From positions 1-33,679 of the forward strand of contig JAFMNI010000001.1 of the NCBI GenBank assembly GCA_017859295.1: DNA of 33,679 bases, in the 5' to 3' direction. This document shows, in pieces, positions 24,192 through 31,705 of the stretch. The position numbers and the translations under genes were made by a program. Below the pieces are notes generated by a model. It saw nothing but the letters and a program-made list of their open reading frames with translations, did no database searches and had not been told where the DNA came from. Numbering within the stretch: the first letter of the stretch is position 1; every line of letters starts with the position of its first letter. Source of the DNA: Candidatus Puniceispirillum sp. GTDB taxonomy: Bacteria; Pseudomonadota; Alphaproteobacteria; Puniceispirillales; Puniceispirillaceae.

Positions 24192-26252
24192 ATGAGCAAA
24201 AGCAAAGGTGAAGCTGCCACAACATCCGATAAGGCAGCCACTGATCAGGTGAAAGTGGTGTTTACCCCATCTGGCCGGCAAGGGTATGTTCCAGTTGGAA
24301 CGCCGGTTTTGACCGCGGCACGCCAGCTTGGTGTCGATATTGACTCGGTATGTGGCGGACGGGCCATGTGCGGCCGCTGTCAGGTCGATGTTGGCATTGG
24401 TGAATTTGCCAAACATGGTTTGAAATCGGGTGCTGATCATCTGGCTGCGGTAACGGCTGTTGAAACCCGATATGCCGACAAGCGCGGCATGATTGATGGG
24501 CGGCGATTGTCTTGTCAGGCAAAATTACTAAATGATGCGGTGATTGATGTTCCGCCTGAAAGTCAGGTTCATAATCAACTTGTTCGCAAAGAGGCCGATG
24601 GCCGTTCAATCGAAATGGACCCGATTGTGCGTTTGTGTTTTGTCGAGGTGCGCGAACCCGACATGCATGAACCATCAGGCGATTTACGCCGCCTGATCGA
24701 AGCCTTAGAGGGGCAATGGCCAGATCGTGTGACGGGTGATATCACTTGTGATCTACATGTTATCCAGCGGTTACAGCCGGTTCTGCGTCAAGGTAAATGG
24801 CATGTAACAGTGGCGCTTCGTGACGGGCACCAGATTGTGGCCATTTGGCCCGGCCTGAAGGACCAGATTGCCGGTGTTGCCATTGATGTGGGGTCGACCA
24901 CCATGTCGGCGCATCTGTGCGATATGGTCACTGGTACGGTGCTGGCCTCAACCGGGGCGATGAATCCGCAAATCAGATTTGGTGAGGATTTGATGAGCCG
25001 CGTCTCATACGGCATCATGAATCCGGGCGGTGCGGCCGAAATGACCAAGGCGGTGATTGCCGGATTGCAAACGCTGATTGATGGTGCGGCAAAACAGGCT
25101 GGCTTGAGTGGTGAAGATATTGTCGAGCTGGTTTTGGTTGGCAATCCGGTGATGCATCACCTTCTTCTTGGCATTGATCCGGTTGAGCTGGGCGGGGCGC
25201 CTTTTGCCTTGGCGGTTGATGCGGCGATGGATGTTCGGGCGGCTGAATTAGGCCTTGCCATTAATCCGGGTGGGCGGGTTTATATCCTGCCATGCATTGC
25301 TGGTCATGTTGGGGCTGATGCGGCGGCTGTGGTGCTTGCCGAAGCGCCGCAAAAGGCCGATGAAATGACCTTGATCGTTGATGTTGGCACCAATGCCGAA
25401 ATCGTTGTTGGCAACAAGGATCGTCTGTTAGCGGCATCATCGCCAACCGGCCCTGCTTTTGAGGGTGCGCAAATTTCATCAGGACAGCGCGCCGCGCCGG
25501 GGGCGATTGAACGGATTCGCATTGACAAGGACACGCTTGAGCCAAAATTCCGCGTTATCGGTGTTGATCTTTGGTCGGATGAAGATGGGTTTGATGCGGC
25601 GGTTGAAAAAACCGGTGTGACCGGCATTTGCGGATCGGGAATCATCGAGGTGCTTGGCGAGATGTATCTTGCTGGAATCATCACGATGGATGGGGTGATT
25701 GATGGCAGCAAGGCGGCGCAAAATAGCCGGATCGAAGCTGATGACCGCACCTTTTCCTATCGCATTACCGATACGGTTAGCGTGACGCAAAATGATGTTC
25801 GGGCAATCCAGCTTGCCAAGGCCGCGCTGTATGCAGGGTTCCGCCTGTTGATGGATAAAATCAATATTCGCAAGGTTGACCGTGTTGTTTTGGCCGGGGC
25901 GTTTGGCACGCATATTGACCCGAAATATGCGATGGTTTTGGGCATGATTCCTGATTGTTTGCTGGCCAATGTGCGGGCGGCAGGCAATTCAGCCGGTGCG
26001 GGGGCGCGGATGGCCTTGTTGAATCAGGCGGCGCGCCGCGATATTGAAGCGGTTGTCAGGCAGATTGAAAAAATTGAAACAGCGGTCGAAGCGTCATTTC
26101 AAGACCATTTTGTCAAGGCAATGGCGATTCCACATAAAAGCGACCCCTATGCCAATCTGGCAGCGGCAGTTGATTTGCCCGTAAGGATTCTGACAGATGA
26201 AGATGCACCGGCGCTGGCGGGTGGCAGGCGTCGCGGCGGGCGGCGACGCTAG
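24192..26252 (+). CDS. Corrinoid reductive activator with [2Fe-2S] and ASKHA domains (RACo-type)
   Basis: 686 residues. The N-terminal plant-type [2Fe-2S] domain has C54-x5-C60-x2-C63 (CGGRAMCGRC) and C108. A linker domain (about 130-225) follows. The DUF4445/ASKHA ATPase domain shows AIDVGSTTMSAHL (phosphate 1), MNPQIRFGEDLMSRVSYG, GNPVMHHL, IVDVGTNAEI (397-401), ICGSGIIEV (480-483) and VVLAGAFGTHI. Such enzymes use ATP to return accidentally oxidised Co(II) corrinoid to Co(I). It resembles RACo more than RamA, whose clusters are C-terminal [4Fe-4S]. The tail is arginine-rich (GGRRRGGRRR). Start: ATG 24192, with an overlapping GTG at 24189; the ribosome site (AAGG) is very close, so the start is slightly uncertain. 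Confidence 0.92.
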   Translation: MSKSKGEAATTSDKAATDQVKVVFTPSGRQGYVPVGTPVLTAARQLGVDIDSVCGGRAMCGRCQVDVGIGEFAKHGLKSGADHLAAVTAVETRYADKRGMIDGRRLSCQAKLLNDAVIDVPPESQVHNQLVRKEADGRSIEMDPIVRLCFVEVREPDMHEPSGDLRRLIEALEGQWPDRVTGDITCDLHVIQRLQPVLRQGKWHVTVALRDGHQIVAIWPGLKDQIAGVAIDVGSTTMSAHLCDMVTGTVLASTGAMNPQIRFGEDLMSRVSYGIMNPGGAAEMTKAVIAGLQTLIDGAAKQAGLSGEDIVELVLVGNPVMHHLLLGIDPVELGGAPFALAVDAAMDVRAAELGLAINPGGRVYILPCIAGHVGADAAAVVLAEAPQKADEMTLIVDVGTNAEIVVGNKDRLLAASSPTGPAFEGAQISSGQRAAPGAIERIRIDKDTLEPKFRVIGVDLWSDEDGFDAAVEKTGVTGICGSGIIEVLGEMYLAGIITMDGVIDGSKAAQNSRIEADDRTFSYRITDTVSVTQNDVRAIQLAKAALYAGFRLLMDKINIRKVDRVVLAGAFGTHIDPKYAMVLGMIPDCLLANVRAAGNSAGAGARMALLNQAARRDIEAVVRQIEKIETAVEASFQDHFVKAMAIPHKSDPYANLAAAVDLPVRILTDEDAPALAGGRRRGGRRR

Positions 26253-26256
26253 AAGT

Positions 26257-26286
26257 TTTCCATTTCGGATGTTTCCATTCCGGATG
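26257..26286. repeat. 15-bp tandem duplication in the convergent gap before ccmD
   Basis: Two 15-bp copies (26257-26271, 26272-26286), TTTCCATTTCGGATG and TTTCCATTCCGGATG, with one mismatch. They fill nearly all of the 37 bp between the stops of the activator gene and ccmD. Confidence 0.9.
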
Positions 26287-26289
26287 TTG

Positions 26290-26466
26290 CTATTCTGAGG
26301 TCTTTGGGCTTGCATGCGTGCCAGATTGTAATATGGCAAGCTGTTCTGCCTTGGTTTTGGCCTTTCGCCAGCTCGCATAATTCAGCCAGCCAAGGCAAAT
26401 GACGGCAAAGCCGTAACTGCCCCAAATATAGTTTCCAAAACCGCCCATATCGAAAAATTCAGCCAT
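26290..26466 (-). CDS. ccmD: Heme exporter protein D
   Basis: 58 residues found by reading downstream of ccmC. The start MAEFFDMGGFGNYIWGSYGFA leads into one membrane helix (about 13-34) and then a basic, positive-inside segment ASWRKAKTKAEQ. GGYGxYVWxxYG-type beginnings are typical of CcmD, which helps release holo-CcmE from the CcmABC complex. The ATG overlaps the ccmC stop (TAATG), so translation is coupled. It is the last gene of the ccmABCD set and converges on the corrinoid activator gene. Confidence 0.92.
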   Translation of the reverse strand: MAEFFDMGGFGNYIWGSYGFAVICLGWLNYASWRKAKTKAEQLAILQSGTHASPKTSE

Positions 26467-27188
26467 TAGTCGCCTCCCGGGCGAAGCATCAGCGCGGCAA
26501 GGCGGCGTTCGGTCAAAAGCGCGCGCATCCGCAAAATCACCAGAATGGCAAAATAGGCATGGGCGGCAATAAGCGTAAGAATCAGCGGTGTTAGCATTGA
26601 TGAATCAATCGCTGGACCACCACTGCGAAGAAGGCTTGCCGGTTGGTGAAGCGTATTCCACCAATCAACCGAAAATTTGACAATCGGAACATTGATCATG
26701 CCAACAAGCGCCAATAGGGCGGCTGGGCGACTGCCGCGTTCGGCGCGGTCAAACCCGTTGGCCAAGGCAATAAAACCAAGATAGAAAAAGAACAGGATCA
26801 ACATTGAGGTCAGGCGGGCATCCCAAACCCACCATGCGCCCCACATCGGTTTTCCCCATAACGCGCCTGTCACCAGCGTCAAAAGGGCAAAAACCGCCCC
26901 AACCGGGGCAATTGCCCGCGCGGCAATATCGGCAAGCGGGTGCCGCCAAACAACATAGAAAAGGCCGCACAGCCCCAGCCCAACATAGCCGAACAGGGCC
27001 AGCCATGCTGATGGAACATGAATATAGATGATGCGAACCGTATCGCCTTGCTGATAATCGGCAGGCGCAACAAACAGACCAAGATATAGACCGATTATAC
27101 CGGTGATTACGCTAAGGATCACAAGCGGCAAAAGTAACCGATTGGCAATGCGCATGAAACGCGACGGATTGGCAAAATAATCAAACAT
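26466..27188 (-). CDS. ccmC: Heme exporter protein C
   Basis: 240 residues with six membrane segments. The periplasmic heme-handling WWD motif is WGAWWVWDARLTSML (W119-D123). Candidate axial histidines are H57 in IYIHVPSAW and H181 in NTLHQPAS. CcmC loads heme onto the chaperone CcmE in System I cytochrome c maturation. A 72 bp gap separates it from ccmB; ccmD follows with overlapping codons. The start MFDYFANPSRF is typical. Confidence 0.96.
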   Translation of the reverse strand: MFDYFANPSRFMRIANRLLLPLVILSVITGIIGLYLGLFVAPADYQQGDTVRIIYIHVPSAWLALFGYVGLGLCGLFYVVWRHPLADIAARAIAPVGAVFALLTLVTGALWGKPMWGAWWVWDARLTSMLILFFFYLGFIALANGFDRAERGSRPAALLALVGMINVPIVKFSVDWWNTLHQPASLLRSGGPAIDSSMLTPLILTLIAAHAYFAILVILRMRALLTERRLAALMLRPGGD

Positions 27189-27260
27189 AATGGCAAGATA
27201 TATCCTGTTTTTCCGGTGGTGAAAAGATGCTCAATTGCTGAATGATGGCGTCCATTAATG

Positions 27261-27932
27261 TCAAAGACCGGTCTCGGTTTCGCCAATTTCCAAGGCACTT
27301 GCCGCGACCAGCGGTGCCAAGGCCAAAAGCAACGCAAAAACGGCACCTAAAAGCATTAGATGCGGGCTGATGATGCCACGATCACTTTGCGAGGCAAGCG
27401 TGCCGAAAATCAGCAATGGCACCGCCAGCGGCAGGATCAATAAAGCCATCAATGCGGTGCCGCGCCGCGCCCCTTCGGCAAGGGCTGCGCCAATCACGCC
27501 AAGAAGGGTCAATCCCATGCTGCCAATCAATAAGGCGATTAAAAGGGGTGGCCATTGCTGCAACGGAATATTCAGCATCATTGCCATTAACGGGGTCATG
27601 ATCAAAAGCGGTAATCCGGCGGTAAGCCAATGCGAAATGGCCTTGGCGAGCGCATACCAGCCCAACCCCAGCTGGCTAAGGGCGATCTGATCAAGCCAGC
27701 CATCGCGAACATCTTGGGCAAATAGCCGATCAAATCCGGCAAGAATGGCAAGCAGCGCCGCAATCCAAATCACCGGCACGCCAAGCGGATCAAGAACCGA
27801 GGCATTGGCACCAATCGCCAGTGGGAAAAGCGCAATGATGATCACAAAAAAGACCAGCATCACCCCAAGATCTTGGCGGTTCTGCCATGCGATCAGAAGA
27901 TCACGTTCGATTTGTGCAAAAAACGGTTTCAT
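27261..27932 (-). CDS. ccmB: Heme exporter protein B (ABC permease)
   Basis: 223-residue permease with six membrane helices, partner of the CcmA ATPase. The N-terminus (QIERDLLIAWQNRQDLGVMLVFF, seen as RDLLIAWQN then hydrophobic) and IWIAALLAILAGFDRLFAQD are conserved in CcmB. The C-terminal half shows GVIGAALAEGARRGTALMAL and LPLAVPLLIFG. Its ATG overlaps the ccmA stop (ATGA), showing tight coupling. Confidence 0.95.
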   Translation of the reverse strand: MKPFFAQIERDLLIAWQNRQDLGVMLVFFVIIIALFPLAIGANASVLDPLGVPVIWIAALLAILAGFDRLFAQDVRDGWLDQIALSQLGLGWYALAKAISHWLTAGLPLLIMTPLMAMMLNIPLQQWPPLLIALLIGSMGLTLLGVIGAALAEGARRGTALMALLILPLAVPLLIFGTLASQSDRGIISPHLMLLGAVFALLLALAPLVAASALEIGETETGL

Positions 27933-28579
27933 GTCACCAGCCCGGGCAAATGCAATGATCGCGGCTTTGCCGCCGCGGCAAAATCAAGATGCGTTGCTGC
28001 CAGCACCATGCCGCCAGCCATCGCGTGTTTTTGTACAATATCGTCAAGAATGCGGCTTGATGCCTGATCTAGGCCGGCATTGGGTTCGTCCAAAAGCAAG
28101 AGGCTGTCAGCCGGTGCCAGCGCCAATCGGGCAAGTGCTAACCGGCGGCGCTGGCCGCGTGATAAAACCCGCACCGGCAGATCGGCAAACCGGTTGGTGG
28201 CAAAGCTGGATAGCGCTGTATCAATGGCAGTTTCTGTTGTCGAAAACCCATTAATTTTTGCCCAGCCAGTCAGATTTTCCCGCCCGCTAATAGCGCCTGA
28301 CAACCCATCAGTATGACCAACATAAATAATTGGCACCGGGCAAGCGATGTGACCACCCGCCGCGGGAAGGCGGCCAGCGATGGTACGAAGCAGGGTCGAT
28401 TTTCCAGCCCCGTTCGGACCGGTCAAACAGCAAATATCGCCAGCATTTTGTTGATGTGACAAATTGCTAATGACCAGAACCATGCCGCGAAGCACGCTTA
28501 GCTGGTTGATCTGCAGGGAATGATCTGCCGTGTTTGGCGCTGCTTTGCGTGCCGTTTTTATGTGGTCATTATTTGTCAT
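27929..28579 (-). CDS. ccmA: Heme exporter ATP-binding protein A
   Basis: 216-residue ABC ATPase of the CcmAB complex, which frees holo-CcmE. Walker A is TGPNGAGKST (53-62); the signature is VLSRGQRRRLALARL; Walker B is LLLLDEPNAGLD; the switch histidine is in AATHLDF. YVGHTDGLSGAISGRENL is typical for CcmA. The start is the ATG at 28579; a GTG at 28585 is also in frame and neither has a clear ribosome site. Divergent from acnA, a frequent arrangement in Alphaproteobacteria. Confidence 0.95.
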   Translation of the reverse strand: MTNNDHIKTARKAAPNTADHSLQINQLSVLRGMVLVISNLSHQQNAGDICCLTGPNGAGKSTLLRTIAGRLPAAGGHIACPVPIIYVGHTDGLSGAISGRENLTGWAKINGFSTTETAIDTALSSFATNRFADLPVRVLSRGQRRRLALARLALAPADSLLLLDEPNAGLDQASSRILDDIVQKHAMAGGMVLAATHLDFAAAAKPRSLHLPGLVT

Positions 28580-28643
28580 AGTCACTATCTAGCCGCGCTT
28601 GCCCCTTTGGGTCTAGGGGCTTTGGTGTCGCAATGTCATTTTC

Positions 28644-28691
28644 GCCCCGTGAATAGCCCCGTGAATAGCCGCGTGAACCGCCGCGTCAAAA
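28644..28691. repeat. 12-bp tandem repeat, four units, between ccmA and acnA
   Basis: Units at 28644-28655, 28656-28667, 28668-28679 and 28680-28691. The first two are identical (GCCCCGTGAATA); the others keep GCC-CGTGAA or similar. The array ends 15 bp before the predicted acnA -35 box. Confidence 0.9.
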
Positions 28692-28706
28692 GGCGTAAAT
28701 ACCCTC

Positions 28707-28735
28707 TGGAAACTTCGCGTTATTTTGGCTATAAC
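28707..28735 (+). promoter_or_regulatory. Predicted promoter of acnA
   Basis: TGGAAA (28707-28712, 4 of 6 matches to TTGACA), a 17-nt spacer, then TATAAC (28730-28735, 5 of 6 matches to TATAAT). It would give a leader of about 75 nt before the acnA ATG. Confidence 0.5.
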
Positions 28736-28815
28736 AAGGGCTGACCACTTTGAGGCACCCCTCGAGTTGGCCGTTTCATTTTATTGTAGGGTTCGACCTT
28801 GAAAAGGAGAACGCC

Positions 28816-31488
28816 ATGTCAGAGACATTGCGCGATGCATGCCGTGCCAGCCTAGATGCAGCCGGAAAAACATATCACTATTATTCGCTTGCCGCGCTGG
28901 CAAAGACCTATCCGGCGCTGGAAAAGCTGCCTTATTCGTTGAAAGTTCTGCTGGAAAATCTGCTTCGCAATGAAGATGGCGGTTCGGTCACCAAGGCCGA
29001 TATCGAAGCATTGGCAAATTGGGCGGATAACGGCCAGAAGGGCGAGATTGCCTTTCGCCCGTCGCGGATTCTTTTGCAAGATTTCACCGGTGTTCCTGCT
29101 GTTGTTGATTTGGCGGCGATGCGTGATGCCATGCAGACGATTGGCGGCAACCCTGAAAAAATCAATCCATTGTCACCGGTTGATCTGGTGATTGACCATT
29201 CGGTCATGGTTGATCATGCTGGCGGCAAAGACGCTGCGGCGAAAAATGTTGCGTTGGAATTTTCGCGCAATAAGGAACGTTATGAGTTTTTGCGCTGGGG
29301 TGCAGGCGCGTTTGATAATTTCCGCGTTGTGCCACCAGGAACTGGCATTTGCCATCAGGTCAATCTTGAATTTTTGTCGCAAACCGTTTGGACGCGCGAC
29401 GAAGATGGCAAAACCTATGCCTATCCTGACTCAGTTGTCGGCACTGACAGTCACACAACAATGGTCAATGGTCTTGCCGTTCTTGGCTGGGGTGTTGGCG
29501 GTATTGAAGCCGAAGCGGCGATGCTTGGTCAGCCAATCTCGATGCTGGTACCAGATGTCATTGGCTTCCGCCTTGACGGCAAATTGCCCGAAGGGGCAAC
29601 GGCCACCGATTTGGTGCTGATGATTGTCGAGTCGCTTCGCAAACGCGGTGTTGTTGGCAAATTTGTTGAATTTTTTGGCCCGGGACTTGACCAGCTATCT
29701 TTGGCTGATCGTGCCACAATTGCCAATATGGCACCTGAATATGGCGCGACCTGTGGCTTTTTCCCGATTGACGAAGAAGCGATCAATTATCTTCGTCTGA
29801 CCGGCCGTGATGATGATCGTGTTGCACTTGTTGAAGCCTATGCAAAAGCACAGGGCATGTGGCGCGAATCAAATGCGGCTGATCCACAATTTACCGATAC
29901 ATTGTCACTTGATCTTGGCGCTGTTGTGCCATCACTTGCCGGACCAAAGCGCCCCCAAGACCGTGTTGCTCTGCCTGATGTTGCCGCTTCATTCGCCAGC
30001 ACATTGGCCGACAGCACCGGCCGGTCAGCGCCAAAATCAGTTGCGGTTGCCGATGCCAATTATGAAATCGCTGATGGTGATGTGATGATTGCCGCGATTA
30101 CATCATGCACCAATACCTCAAACCCATCGGTTTTGGTGGCGGCTGGTCTTGTTGCCAAGGCAGCGCATGAAAAGGGACTTACCGTCAAGCCGTGGGTGAA
30201 AACATCGCTTGCACCGGGAAGTCAGGTTGTTTCAGCCTATCTTGATGCGGCTGGTTTGACCGAACATCTTGACGCGCTTGGGTTCAATACGGTTGGTTAT
30301 GGATGCACAACTTGTATTGGTAACTCAGGCCCGCTTGACGAAGCGATTGTTAATGCCATTGACCAAAATGAGCTTGTTGTCAGCGCAGTTCTGTCAGGTA
30401 ACCGAAATTTTGAAGGCCGGGTCAGCCCACATGCGGCCGCCAATTATCTGGCATCACCGCCATTGGTTGTGGCCTATGCGCTTGCCGGATCGGTTACTAA
30501 AGTATTGAGTGACGAGCCCCTTGGTACGGATCAGGACGGCAATGACGTCTATCTAAAAGATCTGTGGCCAAGCAATGAGGATATCCGCAAAGTTGTTGAT
30601 CAGGTTATTTCGGCCGAAATGTTCCGGTCACGCTATGCCAATGTGTTTGAAGGCACCAAGGAATGGCAGGCAATCAACACATCTGGCGGTCTTACCTATG
30701 ATTGGAATGATGGCTCGACCTATGTTCAGAACCCGCCTTATTTCGAAGGAATGACCCGCGAAATTCCGGAAACAGCAAGTGATATTACTGGCGCGCGCAT
30801 TCTGGCGCTTCTTGGTGACTCGATCACAACAGATCATATTTCGCCAGCTGGCGGCATTGCCCGCGATACACCGGCTGCTGATTTCTTGACCGACCATCAG
30901 GTTCGTCCGGTTGATTTCAACTCATTTGGCGCACGCCGTGGCAATCATCAGGTGATGATGCGCGGTACCTTTGCCAATATCCGGTTGAAAAACATGGCGG
31001 CCGCTGGAACGACAGGCGGATTTGCGCGTCATGTGCCATCGGGCGAGGTTGCACCGCTTTATGATGTTGCGTCACGCTATGCTGATGAAGGTACACCGCT
31101 GATCATTGTTGGTGGCAAGGAATATGGCACTGGTTCAAGCCGTGACTGGGCTGCAAAAGGCACCTGTTTACTTGGCATCAAGGCGGTTATTGTCGAGAGC
31201 TTTGAGCGGATCCACCGGTCTAATCTGATTGGCATGGGGGTTTTGCCATTGCAATTCCCAGCCGGTGTTAGCCGTGAAACCTTGGGCTTGACTGGCGATG
31301 AAGAAATCAGCCTGACCGGTCTTGCCAATGGGGTGACACCGGGCATGGCGGTCAAGGCGGTCTTTACCTTTGCCGATGGGCGAAGCGAAACAATTGACCT
31401 GTTGGCGCGTATCGACACCGATGGTGAGGCAACCTATTTCAAGAATGGTGGCATTCTTCAATATGTGCTTCGCCAGCTTGCAGCATAG
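28816..31488 (+). CDS. acnA: Aconitate hydratase A
   Basis: 890 residues, the long IRP1/AcnA-type aconitase of the TCA cycle that interconverts citrate and isocitrate. The [4Fe-4S] ligands are C431 in [11 protein letters not shown] and C497/C500 in [12 protein letters not shown]. Other marks: [30 protein letters not shown], the swivel-domain [15 protein letters not shown] and [13 protein letters not shown], and [21 protein letters not shown] chose the ATG at 28816 because AAGGAG lies 6 nt upstream (28804-28809); the frame is open to 28750. A terminator follows. Confidence 0.97.
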   Translation: MSETLRDACRASLDAAGKTYHYYSLAALAKTYPALEKLPYSLKVLLENLLRNEDGGSVTKADIEALANWADNGQKGEIAFRPSRILLQDFTGVPAVVDLAAMRDAMQTIGGNPEKINPLSPVDLVIDHSVMVDHAGGKDAAAKNVALEFSRNKERYEFLRWGAGAFDNFRVVPPGTGICHQVNLEFLSQTVWTRDEDGKTYAYPDSVVGTDSHTTMVNGLAVLGWGVGGIEAEAAMLGQPISMLVPDVIGFRLDGKLPEGATATDLVLMIVESLRKRGVVGKFVEFFGPGLDQLSLADRATIANMAPEYGATCGFFPIDEEAINYLRLTGRDDDRVALVEAYAKAQGMWRESNAADPQFTDTLSLDLGAVVPSLAGPKRPQDRVALPDVAASFASTLADSTGRSAPKSVAVADANYEIADGDVMIAAITSCTNTSNPSVLVAAGLVAKAAHEKGLTVKPWVKTSLAPGSQVVSAYLDAAGLTEHLDALGFNTVGYGCTTCIGNSGPLDEAIVNAIDQNELVVSAVLSGNRNFEGRVSPHAAANYLASPPLVVAYALAGSVTKVLSDEPLGTDQDGNDVYLKDLWPSNEDIRKVVDQVISAEMFRSRYANVFEGTKEWQAINTSGGLTYDWNDGSTYVQNPPYFEGMTREIPETASDITGARILALLGDSITTDHISPAGGIARDTPAADFLTDHQVRPVDFNSFGARRGNHQVMMRGTFANIRLKNMAAAGTTGGFARHVPSGEVAPLYDVASRYADEGTPLIIVGGKEYGTGSSRDWAAKGTCLLGIKAVIVESFERIHRSNLIGMGVLPLQFPAGVSRETLGLTGDEEISLTGLANGVTPGMAVKAVFTFADGRSETIDLLARIDTDGEATYFKNGGILQYVLRQLAA

Positions 31489-31509
31489 CTAGCTGATTTT
31501 GATCAGCAT

Positions 31510-31544
31510 AAAAAACAGGTAAGGGCAAATCATCCTTGCCTGTT
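31510..31544. terminator. Stem-loop downstream of acnA, terminator-like on the minus strand
   Basis: An 11-bp stem (31514-31524 with 31534-31544, one G-U pair) and 9-nt loop. It is preceded on the plus strand by an A-run (31510-31515), so its T-run lies on the minus strand. On the acnA transcript it would only be a stabilising hairpin. Confidence 0.55.
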
Positions 31545-31551
31545 AGGTTGC

Positions 31552-31587
31552 AAACCCTCGCCATGATCATCTCTGGCGGGGGTTTTT
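31552..31587 (+). terminator. Intrinsic terminator of acnA
   Basis: Arm AAACCCTCGCC (31552-31562) pairs with GGCGGGGGTTT (31575-31585) with one G-U pair and a 12-nt loop. The arm leads into a short T-run (31583-31587). It lies 64 bp after the acnA stop and before the helicase gene. Confidence 0.75.
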
Positions 31588-31705
31588 CATAATGGGTTTC
31601 GCTTATCACAAAAAAGGCGAGCTATTTGGCTGGATTTCCGTGGCTGGGGCTGCCTATAGTGGCAGGCACTAATTTTCTCCGGCGATACAGAAAAACCAGT
31701 TTCAT

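Noticed and set aside
28644-28691. Tandem units as a CRISPR-like array
   Set aside because: Units are 12 bp and contiguous, without spacers, and no cas gene is present in the window.
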